A stretch of DNA of 64,000 nt from an unidentified eubacterium SCB49 (GTDB lineage: Bacteria; Bacteroidota; Bacteroidia; Flavobacteriales; Flavobacteriaceae). Below are positions 9,348 to 19,045 of this stretch, one piece after another. The stretch's first letter is position 1. Each line of letters starts with the position of its first letter. The stretch spans positions 158,669 through 222,668 of the forward strand of contig ABCO01000006.1 of NCBI GenBank assembly GCA_000170815.1, read 5' to 3'. The notes under the pieces are model-generated. The model was not told the DNA's origin, made no database searches, and saw only the letters and a program-made list of their open reading frames with translations. The position numbers and the translations under genes were made by a program.

Positions 9348-9926
9348 TTATTGCTTGTCTTCTTCTTTGTCCCAGCCAATCATTACATATTTAAATGTAG
9401 CAGTGTCTGGTATATGACTAGCTTCTATTTTTAAGCTTGGATCATAACGTGCGTTTTCAGAAAGTTGTTTTTTGTCAATAGTGATAAAAAGATTACTGTC
9501 TTTTAAAAAGATGACTACCGAGTTAAATGTAGTTTGAATGTTTTCTATTGTGTAATTATCTTTAATATCTTTAAAGGTGCTGTTTATTGAAAGTCCTTTT
9601 GCTGTTTTAAAACGAGCGTCAAAAAACTGGATGTTTTCAATTGTAGAATTTGGGTCTGTCTCATCGTGTGGCGAAACAAGTAATAATTTTTCTCCACCTT
9701 TTTCATAAACTTCTACTTCTCCTTGTGTACCAAGCACATTTTTAATAGAGCTAAGTTTTACAATAGAATCCATCGTTAAAATAGAATCTAATTGTTTTAT
9801 TTGAGTGTCCTTAGTTAAGAGTCCTACTTGGCTTTCAGAAATAGCAAAGGGGTCTTGTTTGGTTTCACATTGTACAAATACGAGCACGCTTAATGCTGCT
9901 CCTGCAATCATTGCAATCTTTTTCAT
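9348..9926 (-). CDS. Hypothetical lipoprotein
   Basis: A 192-residue protein with a lipoprotein signal peptide: MKKIAMIAGAALSVLVFVQC with the lipobox cysteine at residue 20. The mature part is mostly beta and contains no motif that I recognise; it repeats the phrase pattern 'sqvG.ltkdtqikqLDSIL..DSIVKLS', which looks like a parse of a small ligand-binding or scaffold domain. It is first in a probable three-gene unit with the VOC protein and permease. Likely attached to the inner or outer membrane facing the periplasm. Confidence 0.75.
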   Translation of the reverse strand: MKKIAMIAGAALSVLVFVQCETKQDPFAISESQVGLLTKDTQIKQLDSILTMDSIVKLSSIKNVLGTQGEVEVYEKGGEKLLLVSPHDETDPNSTIENIQFFDARFKTAKGLSINSTFKDIKDNYTIENIQTTFNSVVIFLKDSNLFITIDKKQLSENARYDPSLKIEASHIPDTATFKYVMIGWDKEEDKQ

Positions 9927-9975
9927 TAATTATAATTTAGTATTAATATTTCCCCAAAATAGGGGAGAGGTTACT

Positions 9976-11511
9976 CTATTTTATCATTTTTCCTAGAATT
10001 CCTAGTACACTTCTAATCACGGTTGGACTCATAAGTGTCTTCATCAAAGTAGAAGTTGTAGCGGAACTAGAAGATTTTTTACTTTTTGATGATGAACTTT
10101 TACTTGCAGCATCTCGCTCTTTTTTAGCTTTTTCTTTTACGTCTTTTTGTTCTGCGGTCTCTATTTTCTTGTTTAACATCTCATAGGCACTCTCGCGATC
10201 TATGGTTTCATTATACTTTTTAATCAGTTTAGAGGCTTCTAGCAATTCTTTAAGTTCATTGTCTTCTAGTACATCCATTCTGCTCATTGGTGCACGAAGC
10301 ATTGTGGCAGCTAGAGGTGTGGGTATACCTTTTTCATTTAAAGCAGATACTAAGGCTTCACCTATTCCTAACGAAGTTATGACTTCGTCTGTTTTATAAT
10401 AATCAGATAAAGGATAATTCTCTGCAGTTAATTTTATGGCTTTCCTGTCTTTTGCAGTAAACGCTCTTAGGGCATGTTGTACTTTTAAACCCAATTGGCT
10501 TAATACGGCATCTGGCACATCTGTTGGGTTTTGTGTAACAAAATAAAGACCAACACCTTTAGAACGTATTAGTTTTACAATACCTTCTATTTGATCTAAC
10601 AACGCATCACTTGCTTGTTTAAATATCAAGTGGGCTTCATCAATAAAAATAACTAATTCTGGTCTATCACTATCTCCTTGTTCAGGAAATGTTGCATAAA
10701 TTTCGGCAAGTAGACTCAGCATAAATGTAGAAAACAACTTAGGTCTGTCTTGTATATCTGTTAGTCGCAAAATGTTAATGTATCCCATTCCGTTTTCATC
10801 TACACGTAATAGGTCGTCTGTGTCAAATGATTTTTCGCCAAAAAACAAGTCGCCACCTTGTTGTTCAAGCTCTACTATTTTTCTAAGAATAGAACCTGTA
10901 GAAGCAGAAGACATGCGCCCATATTCACGTTGCATAGCTTCTTTTCCTTCTTCTGTAGCGTATTGTAAGATTTTTTTAAAGTCTTTTAAGTCTAACAATG
11001 GTAGTTTATTGTCATCACAATACTTAAATAATACAGATACAATACCACTTTGTGTGTCACTTAAGTCTAGTATTCTTGAAAGTAAGATAGGTCCAAACTC
11101 GCTAACGGTTGCTCGCATACGCACTCCTTCTTGATCAGAGATGGTTAAAATTTCTACAGGAAATTTTTGCGTTTTAAATGGAAAGCCTATCATTTCATGA
11201 CGCTCGTCAATTTTCGCATGTTCTGAGCCAGGCTGAGCAATACCAGATAAATCACCTTTCATGTCCATTAACAGTACGGGAACTCCTTTTTCAGATAAAT
11301 TTTCGGCAAGTATTTGCAGGGTTTTAGTTTTACCTGTACCTGTAGCACCGGCAATAAGTCCATGTCGGTTCATTGTTTTAAGAGGAATCCGAACAAGGGC
11401 ATTTGTCACGGTCTCACCGTCAAGCATTGCTGCGCCTAAGTCAATCGCTTCTCCTTTAGTGTTGTAGCCTTCTGTAATGTAGTCAAAAAAAGTCTGCTTA
11501 TCTGCCATCAT
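9976..11511 (-). CDS. HerA-like ATPase (DUF853 family)
   Basis: A 511-residue P-loop ATPase of the HerA/FtsK-like helicase family. It has Walker A GATGTGKT at residues 55-62, Walker B VIFIDEAH near the middle, and a sensor segment VGLYFVTQNPTDVP. The C-terminal 60 residues form a Lys/Ser-rich low-complexity linker (SKSSSSKSKKSSSSATTS) before a short hydrophobic tail. Family members are hexameric DNA-translocating ATPases; no NurA partner gene is visible here. The ATG-ATG start is kept because Walker A spacing fits. Transcribed alone or just ahead of the lipoprotein gene (49-base gap). Confidence 0.9.
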   Translation of the reverse strand: MMADKQTFFDYITEGYNTKGEAIDLGAAMLDGETVTNALVRIPLKTMNRHGLIAGATGTGKTKTLQILAENLSEKGVPVLLMDMKGDLSGIAQPGSEHAKIDERHEMIGFPFKTQKFPVEILTISDQEGVRMRATVSEFGPILLSRILDLSDTQSGIVSVLFKYCDDNKLPLLDLKDFKKILQYATEEGKEAMQREYGRMSSASTGSILRKIVELEQQGGDLFFGEKSFDTDDLLRVDENGMGYINILRLTDIQDRPKLFSTFMLSLLAEIYATFPEQGDSDRPELVIFIDEAHLIFKQASDALLDQIEGIVKLIRSKGVGLYFVTQNPTDVPDAVLSQLGLKVQHALRAFTAKDRKAIKLTAENYPLSDYYKTDEVITSLGIGEALVSALNEKGIPTPLAATMLRAPMSRMDVLEDNELKELLEASKLIKKYNETIDRESAYEMLNKKIETAEQKDVKEKAKKERDAASKSSSSKSKKSSSSATTSTLMKTLMSPTVIRSVLGILGKMIK

Positions 11512-11749
11512 GAAATTTTTTATAAAAATAACGATTGTCTACTTGCTGCTGAAATTTTAAAGGAACATTATTGGAAAAGGGGCGTAAATAGTAGCATGTA
11601 GAATATGACGACTAACTAGAAAACTCTTGCTTTACAGCTCCTATTTAGATACTATAAAAGTATTAGTCAAAATGATTTATAGATTTCTCTTAAAGGAAAT
11701 TCAGGTATGTGAGTGTTAACTTTAAAAAAGGCTACTATCCCATTTTTAG

Positions 11750-12448
11750 TTACCAACTGTCCCCGTTGCGTCTTACGTCTGTTTCTATGATACCATCACG
11801 TAGTCTAATAATACGGTGTGCGTGTTCTGCGATATCTTCTTCGTGTGTTACTAAGATAACAGTATTTCCTTGAGCGTGTATCTCATCAAAAAGACTCATT
11901 ATTTCTACAGAGGTTTTAGAGTCTAGATTTCCAGTAGGCTCATCTGCGAGTATTATAGAAGGTTTGTTTACTAAAGCTCTTCCTACGGCAACACGCTGGC
12001 GTTGTCCACCAGAAAGTTGGTTGGGTTTGTGATCCATACGGTCTGCAAGCCCTACATCTGTAAGTACTTCTTCTGCCCGTTGGTTACGTACACTTTTAGA
12101 AGCACCTGCATACACCATTGGTAAAGCTACATTGTCTAGTGCGGTAGTACGCGGTAGTAGGTTAAAGGTTTGAAAAACAAAACCAATTTCTTTATTTCTT
12201 ATTTCAGCAAGATCATCATCGCTCATATTACTCACGTCTTTACCATTTAGGTCATACGAACCAGAAGTAGGTGTGTCTAGACATCCTAACAAATTCATTA
12301 ACGTAGATTTACCCGAACCAGATGGTCCCATGAGTGCAACATACTCTCCTTTATTAATAGTGAGATCAATACCCTTTAGTACCTTCACAACTTCTTGCCC
12401 TAGTGGGAAATCTCTTGTGATTTGTTTGATGTCAATTAGTACACTCAT
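11750..12448 (-). CDS. LolD/MacB-type ABC transporter ATP-binding protein
   Basis: A 232-residue ATPase subunit. Motifs are Walker [11 protein letters not shown]-loop [11 protein letters not shown], signature [15 protein letters not shown], Walker [13 protein letters not shown] and the switch histidine in LVTHEED. The [13 protein letters not shown] segment is typical of the MacB/LolD/FtsE-like subfamily, which powers lipoprotein release or peptide export through an FtsX-type permease. No permease gene is adjacent, so the partner must be elsewhere. I prefer the ATG at 12448 (MSVLIDIKQ) to the longer frame from 12478. Confidence 0.93.
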   Translation of the reverse strand: MSVLIDIKQITRDFPLGQEVVKVLKGIDLTINKGEYVALMGPSGSGKSTLMNLLGCLDTPTSGSYDLNGKDVSNMSDDDLAEIRNKEIGFVFQTFNLLPRTTALDNVALPMVYAGASKSVRNQRAEEVLTDVGLADRMDHKPNQLSGGQRQRVAVGRALVNKPSIILADEPTGNLDSKTSVEIMSLFDEIHAQGNTVILVTHEEDIAEHAHRIIRLRDGIIETDVRRNGDSW

Positions 12449-12544
12449 AATTGCTGTAGTCTTGGTTGGTTTTATCATTGTTTACAATTGTAGTAAATAA
12501 TGACGCATCATATTATAGCATAAGACGCAAAAGTGTACTCCTTG

Positions 12545-13324
12545 TTACACTCTTATGGTAAAATGTTCCTTTTGTTGTTCTTTTCTAAAAAAAACAAGCC
12601 CCCATTGGTAGGTGTCTATGCTTACGGTTACTTTTGGGTGTGCGCAAATATCTTTCCAAGCTTCTGTCATTTCTGTACTCCAGTAGATGTCGTCAAAAAT
12701 AATAATCCCGTCATTAGTCATTCTTGAGAGTAGTTTTTCAAAATAATCTAGGGTCGATTTTTTACTATGATTGCCATCAATAAATGCAAAGTCAATCTTG
12801 TTTCTGAAATTTTCTGATTCAAAAAACTGATCAAATTTCATTGTTGCTTGATCAATATTGTGAATACTAAAATGCTCAAAGCCTTTTCTGGCAATACCTG
12901 AAGTGGCAGGACAGCCCTCTACCGTTGTGATTTTTGAAGAAGGGCTGCTTCCAGACCAGATTGCAGCCGTCGCTAATCCTACCGAAGTACCTATCTCTAG
13001 AATTTCATTAGGTTTTAAATAGGCTATAAGCTTACTGAGCAGCCGTTGCCTTCTTTGTGTCATACCCGCATTTTTTGCAATGGCAGAAACTTTCCGAAGA
13101 TTGCTTTTAAAAACTCGTGATCCGGCCCCAAAATCTGTGACTTCAATCTCATTATTGTTTTGAAGAAGCCATTTGCGGTGTTTTTTTACAATGCTAAACT
13201 TTTCAGGAGTTTGTTTTGTGTACAAACACTCAGTCAGTAATTGGTAGACAAAAGGCGAATGAACTCCATGTTGATTACTAGAGTTTTTTAAAAATTTTAG
13301 GTATGATAGTATGTGTTGAAGCAT
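12545..13324 (-). CDS. Class I SAM-dependent methyltransferase
   Basis: A 259-residue protein with the Rossmann methyltransferase core. Motif I is EILEIGTSVGLAT near residue 105, an acidic residue ends strand 2 (ITTVEGCP), and FAFIDGNHSKKSTLDYFEKL plus GIIIFDDIYWS follow. The last two are typical of the O-methyltransferase-3/class I group with DDxxW-like ends. Substrate is not evident. The N-terminus HGVHSPFVYQLL is a conserved lead-in seen in Bacteroidota members. It stands alone between LolD-like and amt genes. Confidence 0.88.
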   Translation of the reverse strand: MLQHILSYLKFLKNSSNQHGVHSPFVYQLLTECLYTKQTPEKFSIVKKHRKWLLQNNNEIEVTDFGAGSRVFKSNLRKVSAIAKNAGMTQRRQRLLSKLIAYLKPNEILEIGTSVGLATAAIWSGSSPSSKITTVEGCPATSGIARKGFEHFSIHNIDQATMKFDQFFESENFRNKIDFAFIDGNHSKKSTLDYFEKLLSRMTNDGIIIFDDIYWSTEMTEAWKDICAHPKVTVSIDTYQWGLVFFRKEQQKEHFTIRV

Positions 13325-13450
13325 TGTTTTGATACTGCCAAAATTACATAAAATTAACTCCTTTTAATAATGAAAATTTCAGAAGAGAAATTAGTTTTCG
13401 TTTTATGGATTACCAGCTTCTAATAGTGTGGTTTTGTTAAGATTAGTGTT

Positions 13451-13483
13451 TAAAAAAAGCTAGTAAGGTGTCTTACTAGCTTT
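13451..13483 (-). terminator. Intrinsic terminator of amt
   Basis: Perfect 12-bp stem AAAGCTAGTAAG / CTTACTAGCTTT with the loop GTGT. On the minus strand it is followed by a run of T, 75 bases beyond the amt stop codon. Confidence 0.85.
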
Positions 13484-13558
13484 CTCATCTGTAAATTAAT
13501 CAAAAGGTATTTTTATTTCTTTTTTTAAAAGAATAATAAAAATAATAACGGAGTAAAA

Positions 13559-14836
13559 TTATTCAATGCTTTCACCGTGTTGACTAAGGTCTAAACCTCT
13601 TTCTTCTTGGTCTTCGCGAACTCTCATAGTTAATAATACATCTACTATTTTGAACAGTAAGTAGCTACCTCCAAACGTGAAAATTGATGTTAGTAAAAGT
13701 GCGAGTAAGTGATATAAAAAGGTAGTTGTTTCTCCGTAAATTAATCCTACTTCGTTTGCAAATACTGCAGTTAGAATCATACCTACGATTCCTCCAACAC
13801 CGTGGCTAGGGAATACATCTAAAGTGTCGTCAATTTCAGATTTATTTTTAAGACTGATCATCCAGTTAGAAATAATAGAAGCGGCAAAACCGATAAAAAC
13901 AGATTGTCCAATGTTAACAAATCCAGCTGCTGGTGTGATAGCAACGAGTCCAACTACTGCACCTATACAAGCTCCAACAGCAGACATTTTTCTGCCCAAC
14001 ATTCTTTCGTAAAAAATCCACGTGATCATAGCAGTTGCAGAAGCGATATTTGTGTTGGCAAATGCAATAACAGCATCGCCATTAGCACCAAGCGCAGAAC
14101 CCGCATTAAAACCAAACCAACCAAACCAAAGTAAGCCTGTACCTAAAATAACAAAAGGAACATTTGCAGGGTTATCTTCTTCTTCTTTTCTTTTTCCTAA
14201 ATAAATTGCTCCTGCTAATGCGGCAAAACCTGCAGACATGTGAACTACTGTACCACCAGCAAAATCAAGTACACCCCAGTTTCTAAACAAACCGTCTGGA
14301 TGCCAAGTCATATGTGCAAGAGGACTATAAATAAAAATGCTAAATAAGATCATAAATAGAATGTAACTTCTAAATCTTACACGACCAGCAAAACTACCTG
14401 TAATTAGAGCAGGAGTTATGATGGCAAACTTTAATTGAAAAAGTGCAAATAATAAAAATGGGATGGTACTAGAAAAATCTGGATTAGGTTCTATCCCTAC
14501 ATTATTAAAATTAAGATACGTAAATGGGTTTCCTATAATACCACCTATGCTATCTCCAAATGCTAAACTGAAACCTACTAAGACCCAAAGTACACTAATA
14601 ACACCTAGGGCTACAAAACTTTGTAGCATAGTAGATATAATATTTTTTTTATTTATCATACCTCCATAAAAGAAGGAAAGTCCAGGTGTCATGAGTAACA
14701 CGAAGGCACTTGCAACAAGCATCCAAGCTGTGTCTCCTTTGTCTATTTCTGATGATAATTCTTGATAACTAGAGGCTGTAAAAGCACTAAAGAGTACTAA
14801 AACAGCTAGTATTATAAAGTTTATTTTTTTGCCCAT
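13559..14836 (-). CDS. amt: Ammonium transporter (Amt family)
   Basis: A 425-residue membrane protein with a signal peptide (about 1-22) and 11 predicted transmembrane segments, the usual Amt topology. Signature stretches are FFYGGMINKKN, LAHMTWHPDGLF (which carries the pore histidine region), DFAGGTVVHMSAGFAALAGA and FPSHGVGGIVGM (second pore histidine). It takes up ammonium in trimeric form. A GlnK/PII gene usually sits next to amt, but none is present here. A terminator follows; upstream spacing is 56 bases from the FabI-like gene, which suggests an independent or weakly linked unit. Confidence 0.96.
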   Translation of the reverse strand: MGKKINFIILAVLVLFSAFTASSYQELSSEIDKGDTAWMLVASAFVLLMTPGLSFFYGGMINKKNIISTMLQSFVALGVISVLWVLVGFSLAFGDSIGGIIGNPFTYLNFNNVGIEPNPDFSSTIPFLLFALFQLKFAIITPALITGSFAGRVRFRSYILFMILFSIFIYSPLAHMTWHPDGLFRNWGVLDFAGGTVVHMSAGFAALAGAIYLGKRKEEEDNPANVPFVILGTGLLWFGWFGFNAGSALGANGDAVIAFANTNIASATAMITWIFYERMLGRKMSAVGACIGAVVGLVAITPAAGFVNIGQSVFIGFAASIISNWMISLKNKSEIDDTLDVFPSHGVGGIVGMILTAVFANEVGLIYGETTTFLYHLLALLLTSIFTFGGSYLLFKIVDVLLTMRVREDQEERGLDLSQHGESIE

Positions 14837-14892
14837 TTTGTTTGTTTTGATATTTAATATAATTTTTGGTTAGTGTATTTAATGATGTGTTG

Positions 14893-15714
14893 TTATCCGG
14901 TAATATTATAGCCACCATCTACATGTCTTATTTCTCCGGTGATGGATAAATTAGGTCTGAATAAATGCACTACTTCATAAGCAAGATCAGAAGGTTTTGC
15001 ATTGCCTAAGGGACTTAATTTTTCTGAAGTGTTTACATCTTTTTGGTTTAAGGTAGCATTACCTGCCTTGCTGCCCATATATGGAGAAAATCGTATCGCA
15101 TTAACACGAATGCCGTGTGATCTTCCAAGCTCATCAGCTAGTTCGATGGTAATTCGTTCTAGCGCAGCTTTTGCGATGCTAATATTTCGATAAGGGTGAA
15201 ATGTAACTTTTGCAGCTGCGATATAACTAAGTGAACAAATAGATGCACCTTGCTCTAATACGTCGTGTTTTAATAAATAATGTGTTAATCGTATTAATGA
15301 ATAAGCAGAAACATTCATTGTGTCACAAAATTCATCTTTAGTAACATCTATCATTGGTTTAACTTCTTTATTACGTATGGTTTTATCCATAGCAATTGCA
15401 TGAAGTAATCCGTTTAGTTTAATTTTTTTATTTGATAATGAGCGAGCAAAAGAAGCTATATTTTCGTCTAGTGTAACATCTAGAATCTCTACAGATGTGT
15501 CTCCTAGTTCATCATAAACAGCTTGTTTGAAATCTTCAAAGTTTTTATTTAAAAATGCTTTTGCTTTTTCAGATAGATTTTCGTGATGTTCACTAACACC
15601 AAGCCCCGTACAAACTACTTTACCTCCTTGTTTAATAATCTCTTTGGCTACATACATAGCAAGCGAGTGTTTATCTGCGATACCCGTTATTAAAAATGTT
15701 GTATTTGAAAGCAT
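14893..15714 (-). CDS. FabI-like enoyl-ACP reductase (SDR family)
   Basis: A 273-residue short-chain dehydrogenase most like FabI, the NADH-dependent enoyl-ACP reductase. It has a divergent glycine-rich start (TGIADKHSLA), the FabI-type tyrosine pair with Y164 and Y175, and K182 in the Y-x6-K arrangement (PYRNISIAK). The C-terminus has GEIRHVDGGYNI. The frame is open from 15783, but the ATG at 15714 gives the canonical MLSNTTFLITG start and avoids overlap with the upstream FabH-like gene. Sequence around the active site (SYIAAAKVTFHP) differs from housekeeping FabI (SYLGAERAVPN), so it may serve a side pathway. Confidence 0.85.
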   Translation of the reverse strand: MLSNTTFLITGIADKHSLAMYVAKEIIKQGGKVVCTGLGVSEHHENLSEKAKAFLNKNFEDFKQAVYDELGDTSVEILDVTLDENIASFARSLSNKKIKLNGLLHAIAMDKTIRNKEVKPMIDVTKDEFCDTMNVSAYSLIRLTHYLLKHDVLEQGASICSLSYIAAAKVTFHPYRNISIAKAALERITIELADELGRSHGIRVNAIRFSPYMGSKAGNATLNQKDVNTSEKLSPLGNAKPSDLAYEVVHLFRPNLSITGEIRHVDGGYNITG

Positions 15715-15742
15715 ACTATTGTTGTTTTTTAAAAAAATAAGA

Positions 15743-16714
15743 TTACCATTTATATAATGCTGTACCCCAAGTCCAACCGGCACCTACCGCTGCAAATAGA
15801 AGTAAATCTCCTTTTTCAAATTTGTCGTTCTTTAATGTTTCGTCTAGAATTATTGGAATAGTACCGCCAGAAGTATTTGCGTAGCGATCCATATTTGTTT
15901 TTACTTTGTCAAAAGGTAAATCCACTCTTTTAGCAACCTCTTTTAAAATTTTAATGCTTGGTTGATGTGGTAGTAGGCATTTCACTTCATCTATTGTTCT
16001 TTCATTTTTTGTCAGTATTTTATTAATGCATTTTGGAACTACATCAATAGCAGTTTGGTAAACTGCAGGTCCATTCATTTGAAAATAGTGTTCACCATTT
16101 TCTATAGTAGTATTTGTTGCGGGTTTTTCTGATCCGCCTGCAGGAACGGTAAAGTGGTCTTTTCCACTTCCGTCTGTGTGTAAAATAAAATCAATAAAAC
16201 CTTTGTCTTCTGTCGTTTCTGAAATGACAATAGCACCTGCACCATCACCAAAGAAAACTGCATCTCTTCTGGACCAGTCTGTAATGGTTGAAAAAGTGTC
16301 TGCTCCTATAACGAGTACGTTTTTATACATACCAGATTTAATGTATTGTACTGCAGTAGAAATAGCAAATAAAGCACCCGAACATACAGCAGATATATCA
16401 AAAGCTACAGCGTTTGTTGCTTTTAGTTTTTCTTGAACAAAACACGCACACGATGGTGCAAGTCTATCTGCAGTTGCAGTTGCTAAAACAATAAGGTCTA
16501 TGTCTGTTGGGGTTAAACCTGCATCTTTAATAGCGGCTTTCCCAGCTTGGTAAGCTAAGTCGCTCGTAGTTTCACCGGTAGAAATTCTACGTTCTTTTAT
16601 TCCTAGGTTTTCATAAATCCATTTATCTGAAGATCCTACTTTTTCAAAAAAGGCATTTTTTACAATGTTTTTTGGCGCATAAGAACCAGTTCCTCTTATA
16701 TATGCATTTGTCAT
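15743..16714 (-). CDS. FabH-like 3-oxoacyl-ACP synthase III
   Basis: A 323-residue thiolase-fold condensing enzyme. The catalytic triad reads C111 (AVCSGAL), H250 (LLPHQPS) and N280 (RYANTSGGT), the order expected of FabH, which starts fatty-acid synthesis by joining an acyl-CoA to malonyl-ACP. It is immediately upstream of the FabI-like gene (28-base gap from its stop to the preferred ATG), so the two should be co-transcribed. Without plsX, fabD or acpP nearby this may be a second FabH with its own starter preference rather than the housekeeping copy. Confidence 0.92.
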   Translation of the reverse strand: MTNAYIRGTGSYAPKNIVKNAFFEKVGSSDKWIYENLGIKERRISTGETTSDLAYQAGKAAIKDAGLTPTDIDLIVLATATADRLAPSCACFVQEKLKATNAVAFDISAVCSGALFAISTAVQYIKSGMYKNVLVIGADTFSTITDWSRRDAVFFGDGAGAIVISETTEDKGFIDFILHTDGSGKDHFTVPAGGSEKPATNTTIENGEHYFQMNGPAVYQTAIDVVPKCINKILTKNERTIDEVKCLLPHQPSIKILKEVAKRVDLPFDKVKTNMDRYANTSGGTIPIILDETLKNDKFEKGDLLLFAAVGAGWTWGTALYKW

Positions 16715-17060
16715 ACTTGCTTAATTTAAGCAGGTAAAAATCACTATTTTTTGAGAGAAAACAAATGTAAAATTCAACTAACCGCACACATTTGTGATAT
16801 CATAAATTAAGCATTATCGAAAAAATGAATATGATAATTTACAGCTTTGTTAGCTTGTTGAATTACATTATTCGTAATTAAAAATTGATGTATTTTGTGG
16901 TTTTTGGACTAAAACTAGTGTGAAGGGTCATGTTTTTTGTTAAAAAAATACGAAAAATGGAGAGTTATTGTTTTTGTAATACTTAATAAGCCTAATAAAA
17001 GATAAAAATGGATTTATTTAAATTACATAAAAACTTTTTAATAGATGTTGCTAGTAAATT
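16715..17060. other. Intergenic stretch with no supported gene
   Basis: A 346-base AT-rich spacer between the 5' end of the FabH-like gene and the 3' end of the GH3 gene. I see no tRNA, strong hairpin or convincing reading frame. A 33-codon plus-strand frame from 17008 runs into the GH3 gene and looks random. Confidence 0.6.
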
Positions 17061-18155
17061 TTACATCAATCCAAGAAATACTTTTAATCTAATAATCTTT
17101 TTTACAGATTGATAAACCTGTTGTCTATAAATAGAGTCTCTTGACATTTCTGTAAGAATACTATTAATAGTTTCTGTTTCGTCAATAGGCATTAGCAACA
17201 TGTCATTCCCCGCTTTTGAAGCTACTAAGGGAGCATTGTCAATAATAGTAACGGCTTTCATTATATTAAGTGCATCTGTAATTACTAAGCCTTTAAAACC
17301 TAGCTCTTCTTTCAATAGCCCTGTTACTATTTTTCTAGAACAACTAGCAGGTAAACCTTCTGTATTATATTTTGGGTTGTTTTCTATAGTGATATGTGCC
17401 ATCATTATTGAAATTACATCTGCATCTATTAAAGGTGGGTAAATCTCTAGCTCTTGTAAGTCGCCATCAATGTAAACAGACTTTTTATGCGTATCACCGC
17501 TTACGAGTCCATGACCCGGAAAATGCTTTGCCGTCGCAATGATCCCTTGTTCTTGTGTGGTCTTAATAAATTGTTTGCTTAAGGCTACTACTTGATTCTT
17601 GTCATTTCCGAAGCTTCTATTTTTAATCGCTTCATTATTTGGACTTACATCTACAACGGGTGCAAAATTTTGGCGAAAACCAATATCTAATAAGGTCTTG
17701 TTAATGATACGCGCTACAGAGTCTGCTTGTTTGGTGTTTTTAATATCTATGGTGTTCATCATTGGAGCACTACCATTTAACCTTCCGTTATAAAGACTAG
17801 GTTCTGCATCTATAGAGTAGAGTAGCGGCAATTGGTTTTGGGTTGTGCTAATCGCATTAAGTTCGTTAATGAGTTTTTTATGATTCTCTTCACTCCCTTT
17901 TAGAAAAACAATGCCCCCTATTTTATTTTCTTGCGCAAGTTTTAAAACAACACTATTTGGTTTTCCTAATTCGCCAGCAGAGGTGACAATCATTTGTGCT
18001 ACACGCTCATTGTCGTTTAGTGAGTTGAAAATTTCATCTACGCGATGTTCTACAGATGGATTATAATCAAAAAATTCTGTGAGAGAGGGCGTTTGTGATG
18101 CTGCCGAAATACAAAATAAAATAGTGAATGAGAGTGTAAGTATGTTTTTAAGCAT
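17061..18155 (-). CDS. NagZ-like family 3 glycoside hydrolase, exported
   Basis: A 364-residue protein consisting of a signal peptide (about 1-20, ending SAASQ) and one GH3 N-terminal TIM-barrel domain. The beta-N-acetylglucosaminidase subfamily marks are ATAKHFPGHG and SGDTHKKS, the latter holding the Asp-His dyad that acts as acid/base in NagZ; the nucleophile should be the D in VITDALNI. NagZ-type enzymes remove GlcNAc from cell-wall muropeptides. The usual C-terminal GH3 domain and beta-lactamase fusion seen in some Bacteroidota are absent. Export points to periplasmic wall turnover. Confidence 0.9.
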   Translation of the reverse strand: MLKNILTLSFTILFCISAASQTPSLTEFFDYNPSVEHRVDEIFNSLNDNERVAQMIVTSAGELGKPNSVVLKLAQENKIGGIVFLKGSEENHKKLINELNAISTTQNQLPLLYSIDAEPSLYNGRLNGSAPMMNTIDIKNTKQADSVARIINKTLLDIGFRQNFAPVVDVSPNNEAIKNRSFGNDKNQVVALSKQFIKTTQEQGIIATAKHFPGHGLVSGDTHKKSVYIDGDLQELEIYPPLIDADVISIMMAHITIENNPKYNTEGLPASCSRKIVTGLLKEELGFKGLVITDALNIMKAVTIIDNAPLVASKAGNDMLLMPIDETETINSILTEMSRDSIYRQQVYQSVKKIIRLKVFLGLM

Positions 18156-18455
18156 TGTTTTTTATTTTCTTAGTTCAAAGATACCATTAGTAAGATTAGC
18201 ATCATATTTTCTTTTAAAGACACATTGTATTTAGTAAACTGACAAAATTTCCGATTGTGGATTGTTGTTGGATTATAAATTAAAAAGGATAAAAGGCAAG
18301 GTTTTAACTGTTATTAGGGCTTGGGAAGGGTTTTGTTAGTTTATGTTTTTTTTATTCAATATTATGGCGTGGTTTTAGTAGCTCTAGGAAGTATAAGTAT
18401 AAAAAAAATGTTTGCTACGTAAAAATTATGGAAAGAGCATTTTTAACATTAATAA
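18156..18455. other. Divergent intergenic region, no gene seen
   Basis: A 300-base spacer between the divergently transcribed GH3 and FKBP genes. It must hold both promoters, but I could not find a full TTG-N19-21-TAnnTTTG pair on either strand. Confidence 0.5.
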
Positions 18456-18896
18456 ATGAATATGATTCAAGTAAAAGAGAATAACACAGTTAAAGTAAAT
18501 TACACAGGTAAGTTATCTGACGGACAAATTTTTGATAGTTCAGAAGTAGAAGGAAGAGAGCCAGTTGAGTTTACTTTAGGTCAAGGACAGTTAATACCAG
18601 GTTTTGAGAAAGGTTTAATTGATATGAAATTAAACGAGAAAAAGACAATTACGATTCCTAAAGCAGAAGCATATGGTGATGTAAATGAAGACTTAAAGCA
18701 TGAAGTAAACAAAGCTGAGTTACCTCAAGATATGGAGCCACAAGTAGGTATGGGACTTGTTTCTAAAACTCCTGATGGTCAAGAAATGAACTTACGCATC
18801 ATCGAAGTTAAAGAAGAAACGGTTATTATTGATGCAAATCATCCTTTAGCTGGTAAAGACTTAATTTTTGATCTTGAAGTTTTAGAGATTAAATAA
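18456..18896 (+). CDS. SlyD-like FKBP peptidyl-prolyl isomerase
   Basis: A 146-residue cytoplasmic prolyl isomerase/chaperone. The N-terminal FKBP half begins VKVNYTGKLSDGQIFDSS and REPVEFTLGQGQLIPGFEKGL, and an insert-in-flap (IF) domain covers about residues 68-120. The fold closes with NHPLAGKDLIFDLEVLEI, the standard SlyD ending. The His-rich metal tail of enterobacterial SlyD is missing, as in most Bacteroidota. Start could be either ATG at 18456 or 18462. A terminator follows. Confidence 0.94.
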   Translation: MNMIQVKENNTVKVNYTGKLSDGQIFDSSEVEGREPVEFTLGQGQLIPGFEKGLIDMKLNEKKTITIPKAEAYGDVNEDLKHEVNKAELPQDMEPQVGMGLVSKTPDGQEMNLRIIEVKEETVIIDANHPLAGKDLIFDLEVLEIK

Positions 18897-18915
18897 GATA
18901 TATTTTATAATTATT

Positions 18916-18953
18916 AAAAATCCCTTGCTATTTTTTATAGTAAGGGATTTTTT
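18916..18953 (+). terminator. Intrinsic terminator of the FKBP gene
   Basis: Stem AAAAATCCCTT..CTA / TAG..AAGGGATTTTT with one mismatched pair, followed by T, 20 bases after the stop codon. Confidence 0.75.
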
Positions 18954-19045
18954 GTTTCTATCATTATTCCTGGGGTGCTATACTAGACTAAAAAAGAAGT
19001 AATTTATCTAACATTTAATCTCTAGGCTCTTATTTTGTTTTTTAA

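Noticed and set aside
14837..14892. Riboswitch or PII-linked leader ahead of amt
   Set aside because: The 56-base spacer is AT-rich with no stable hairpin or known motif.
17008..17109. A 33-codon frame before and into the GH3 gene
   Set aside because: No motif and it overlaps the 3' end of a well supported gene on the other strand.
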